From Geobacillus kaustophilus (GTDB lineage Bacteria; Bacillota; Bacilli; Bacillales; Anoxybacillaceae): DNA of 64,000 bases. The DNA lies in NCBI RefSeq assembly GCF_000948285.1, contig NZ_JYBP01000003.1, forward strand, positions 2,604,001-2,668,000, in the 5' to 3' direction. Below, in pieces: positions 61,828 through 64,000 of the stretch (positions are counted from its first letter, which is position 1; the number at the start of each line of letters is the position of its first letter). The notes under the pieces were generated by a model that was given only the letters and a program-made list of their open reading frames with translations, searched no databases and was not told the origin of the DNA. Position numbers and translations under genes: made by a program.

Positions 61828-62656
61828 CTTTGCCTACTACCGGCCTCAATCGATCGCCGAAGCGACAGCGCTGTTTGCGGCGCTCGAGCAGGACGGAAAA
61901 CGACCGCTCTACTACGGCGGCGGCACGGAGATCATCACGTTGTCTCGTTTGAACCTTGTCCGAACCGACGCCGTCATTGATATAAAAGCGATCCCTGAGT
62001 GCCGGGTGCTTGACGCCAGCGCCGATCCTCTCGTGTTTGGAGCGGCGCTCTCGCTCACCGAGCTTGAGGAAGCAAACCCATTCCCGCTGTTGACAAAGGC
62101 GGCGCGAGAAGTGGCCGACCGGACGGCGCGCAACCAAATTACGCTCGGCGGCAACATCTGCGGACAAATTTTTTACCGTGAGACCGCACTGCCGCTATTC
62201 GTCGCCGAGGCGGATGCCATCATCGCCGGACCATACGGCATTCGGCAATGCCGCTTCAGCGACTGGTTTCATCAACAGTTGCAGCTCGGCCGCGGTGAAT
62301 TTGTCGTCCAGTTCAAGGTTGATCGCGCCGCCGCCGCCCTGCCCCACTTTCACCGCAAGCGCCGCAAGCAAGGGGAAGTCGGCTACCCGCTTGTGACGAT
62401 TGCGGCGCTGAAAAAAGACGGGGCGATTCGCGTTGCCCTAAGCGGCGTCTGTCCGTTCCCGTTCCGCTCTACTGAAGTCGAGGCGCACTTGAACGACCGG
62501 AGCCGCCCGGCCGCCGAACGAATTCAAGCAGCGGTTGCCGCTTTTCCGCGCCCGATTTTGCACGATATCGAAGGCTCGGCAGACTACCGACTGTTCGTGG
62601 CCGCCCAGCTGCTTGAAGATATGCTTCGTGAGCTCGGAGACGGAGAAACCGTCTAA
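61814..62656 (+). CDS. pucC: Molybdenum hydroxylase FAD-binding subunit
   Basis: A 280-residue protein of the CoxM/XdhB family. YGGGTEIITLSRLNL is the FAD loop near residue 36, TARNQITLGGNICGQI near 110 the second. The C-terminal CO-dehydrogenase flavoprotein domain ends the chain. The ATG at 61814 follows AAAGGAGAC and overlaps pucD by 14 bases. Confidence 0.88.
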   Translation: MVPFDFAYYRPQSIAEATALFAALEQDGKRPLYYGGGTEIITLSRLNLVRTDAVIDIKAIPECRVLDASADPLVFGAALSLTELEEANPFPLLTKAAREVADRTARNQITLGGNICGQIFYRETALPLFVAEADAIIAGPYGIRQCRFSDWFHQQLQLGRGEFVVQFKVDRAAAALPHFHRKRRKQGEVGYPLVTIAALKKDGAIRVALSGVCPFPFRSTEVEAHLNDRSRPAAERIQAAVAAFPRPILHDIEGSADYRLFVAAQLLEDMLRELGDGETV

Positions 62657-62677
62657 ACAGGAGGTGAACATGCGGAC

Positions 62678-63160
62678 ATGGAGGAAACGACAAAGCGGGA
62701 GCTTGTGCTGCACGTGAATGGAGAACGAAGATCGATCGTCGCTCGCCAAGCCGAAACGCTGCTGTTTGTTTTGCGCGATCATCTTGGATTGACCGGCGCC
62801 AAACCAGGCTGTTTGAACGGCGACTGCGGCGCCTGCACCGTTTTGGTTAATGGCACTCCGATTAAATCATGCATGATGCTCGCTATTGAGACAGTCGGCA
62901 AAGAAATCACCACGATCGAAGGGCTTGATGATGCCCCCATTCAACACGCCTTCGTCCGCCACTTTGCTTTTCAGTGCGGCTATTGCACTCCTGGATTCAT
63001 TATGAACGCCCACGCGCTCATCGAGCGGCATCCGGACGCCGACGAGGCGGCGATTCAAGAATGGCTGGAGTCAAACATTTGCCGCTGCACAAGCTATCAA
63101 GAAATTGAAGCGGCGGTCAAAGAAGGGCTCGAATCCCAAAAAGTGGAAACAAAGTTTTGA
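62678..63160 (+). CDS. pucE: Molybdenum hydroxylase 2Fe-2S subunit
   Basis: A 160-residue small subunit with two [2Fe-2S] clusters: plant-type CLNGDCGACTVLVNG with later Cys in IKSCMML, and helical-type FQCGYCTPGFIM with NICRCTSYQEI. It passes electrons from the molybdenum centre to FAD. AGGAGGTGA is 8 bases upstream. It is the last gene of the five-gene operon (order A-B-D-C-E here). Confidence 0.92.
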   Translation: MEETTKRELVLHVNGERRSIVARQAETLLFVLRDHLGLTGAKPGCLNGDCGACTVLVNGTPIKSCMMLAIETVGKEITTIEGLDDAPIQHAFVRHFAFQCGYCTPGFIMNAHALIERHPDADEAAIQEWLESNICRCTSYQEIEAAVKEGLESQKVETKF

Positions 63161-63207
63161 TTTCTCTCTTATCTTTGTTTAACAGTAACACTTCCCGCCC
63201 AAGGCCA

Positions 63208-63239
63208 ATGGATGTCCCACTCCTCGCTGGGATATCCTT
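63208..63239 (+). terminator. Hairpin after the hydroxylase operon, GGTGTCC-like family
   Basis: GGATGTCCCA (63210-63219) and TGGGATATCC (63228-63237) pair with one G-U; followed by TTATG. It lies 50 bases after pucE. Confidence 0.55.
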
Positions 63240-63313
63240 ATGTTGTATCATGCCTCCCATTCTGGTTATTTTCCATTCCAAACACCTATTGACAAAAATA
63301 TAACGTTCACGTT

Positions 63314-63466
63314 ATGGGTGCAGCCATCGCTCCGGTGCTGTCCGGCGTCATCGGTCATGCTGTTTCCGCGAAGGCACCATTTCTCGTCGCTATGGCACTT
63401 GTGTTCGTCGCCTTCCTCTTTCCCGCTTGGCGCAAACGAGAGACGTCGACGGCAAAAATGGCGTAG
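63314..63466 (+). pseudogene. C-terminal fragment of an MFS transporter
   Basis: A 50-codon frame, MGAAIAPVLSGVIGHAVS then FLVAMALVFVAFLFPAWRKRE, looks like the last one or two helices of a major facilitator (G-x-x-I-x-P-x-L-x-G followed by a final helix and basic tail). The other ten helices are missing. No ribosome-binding site is seen. It is a relic. Confidence 0.55.
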
Positions 63467-63508
63467 CTAGAAGAAATCCGCCGCACCGCCGATTTCGCCG
63501 CCGACATC

Positions 63509-63548
63509 GACAAACGCCCGTCTCCGGTTGGAAACGGGCGTTTGTTAC
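63509..63548 (-). terminator. Terminator downstream of the lysine/saccharopine dehydrogenase gene
   Basis: CAAACGCCCGT (63511-63521) and ACGGGCGTTTG (63534-63544) form an 11-bp stem. The minus-strand side reads GTTTGTCGATG, so the T-run is short. A Lys/Arg-rich frame between it and the gene end (63660 downwards) is probably not a gene. Confidence 0.65.
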
Positions 63549-63659
63549 ATCTTGTTCTTTCTCGAACGGCTTGTTTTCTGTTGCTTTTTTCATCAACAAC
63601 GCCTTTTTCCCGTTCAGAGCGTCCTTTACGCTTCCTCCTCTCATCATTCTTCTTTTTCA

Positions 63660-64000
63660 TCAACGAACGGTTCGCTTCTCACTGATCATAACGCCGCGTT
63701 TTTTCATCTCGTCCATATACACATCCCCCGGAACGATTTGCTCCGGCGGATAGACGCCGCGCTTTGTGATCACCCCGCGGCCGATGAGTTGAGCGACAGC
63801 GGAGATTGTGTAGGCCGTCGTACGCGCCATCGCCGTCACCTTATTTTCGCGGTCATTGAACGTGACTGTTTCGTATTCAAGCACCGTTTCCTTTCCATCT
63901 TTTCTACCCCCGACGATGACCCGAAGCAACACTACATCATCTTTTCCTTTCAAATCAAGCAGCGGCTTCAGGACGGAAAGCAGCACATCGCGCGGCTTGA
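63660..64000 (-). CDS. Saccharopine dehydrogenase-family protein, C-terminal part (lysine dehydrogenase-like)
   Basis: The gene runs off the window; about 113 codons of its 3' end are present. [41 protein letters not shown] and the [20 protein letters not shown] ending match the C-terminal domain of the lysine 6-dehydrogenase / saccharopine dehydrogenase family of Geobacillus. The NAD-binding N-terminus is outside, so the exact activity cannot be settled. Confidence 0.75.
   Translation of the reverse strand, partial: KPRDVLLSVLKPLLDLKGKDDVVLLRVIVGGRKDGKETVLEYETVTFNDRENKVTAMARTTAYTISAVAQLIGRGVITKRGVYPPEQIVPGDVYMDEMKKRGVMISEKRTVR

Noticed and set aside
63540-63660. Lys/Arg-rich frame after the lysine dehydrogenase gene
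   Set aside because: It starts on the stop of the previous gene but is low-complexity and runs into the terminator stem.

Overview
The window looks like a chromosome segment of a thermophilic Bacillaceae species, most likely Geobacillus or a close relative. The base composition is moderately GC-rich, and the ribosome-binding sites are strong AGGAGG types with frequent GTG and TTG starts. Gene neighbourhoods match Bacillus subtilis ones: yfkAB-yfkD-chaA/yfkE-yfkF, yfkH-yfkJ-yfkK, liaIH-liaFSR, yojF-bshB2, lutABC with lutR and lctP, hutPH, and a puc-like xanthine dehydrogenase operon. No tRNA, rRNA or CRISPR array was recognised.

Layout. 0-11 kb: the tail of an acyl-CoA dehydrogenase gene, a DUF3870 gene, the bicarbonate-uptake pair dabB-dabA behind a long leader with three hairpins, a DUF2294 gene, an ABC-class ATPase, a TipAS-domain fragment, selO, and a coiled-coil gene built from 33-bp repeats. 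11-27 kb: the cell-envelope stress system lia, then rlmD, an AlkA-type glycosylase, pdaA, class I fumarase and the yfk cluster. 27-35 kb: assimilatory sulfate reduction (cysH behind a SAM-I-like leader, sat, cysC) and siroheme genes (cobA, sirB). A 128-nt nested palindromic element lies between cysH and sat, where other bacilli carry the sulfate permease. Acylphosphatase, an arginase-fold protein, yojF-bshB2 and sirC coupled to a truncated phzF follow.

36-48 kb: a secreted coiled-coil protein, a DUF1992 protein, a GGDEF/EAL protein with a degenerate GGDEF, an NlpC/P60 hydrolase beside an mreB paralogue, and the lactate region: glcF fragment, lctP, lutR and lutABC. Identical 13-bp palindromes precede lctP and lutA.

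48-54 kb is a decayed, plastic zone. It holds a partial second copy of a hydroxyacid dehydrogenase gene with a nonsense mutation, an IS630-type insertion sequence with a frameshift signal, a frameshifted secreted amidase gene, a frameshifted LuxR-type remnant and a transposase tail. 54-64 kb: hutH and hutP with an attenuator between them, an SPFH protein with an Arc-like partner, a five-gene molybdenum hydroxylase operon, an MFS fragment and the 3' part of a lysine/saccharopine dehydrogenase gene.

The least explained items are the dabBA leader, the cysH-sat palindromic element, a family of hairpins sharing a GGTGTCC/GGACACC core, and the mosaic duplication near 48 and 52 kb. All functional calls come from reading motifs and gene order; no database search was run.
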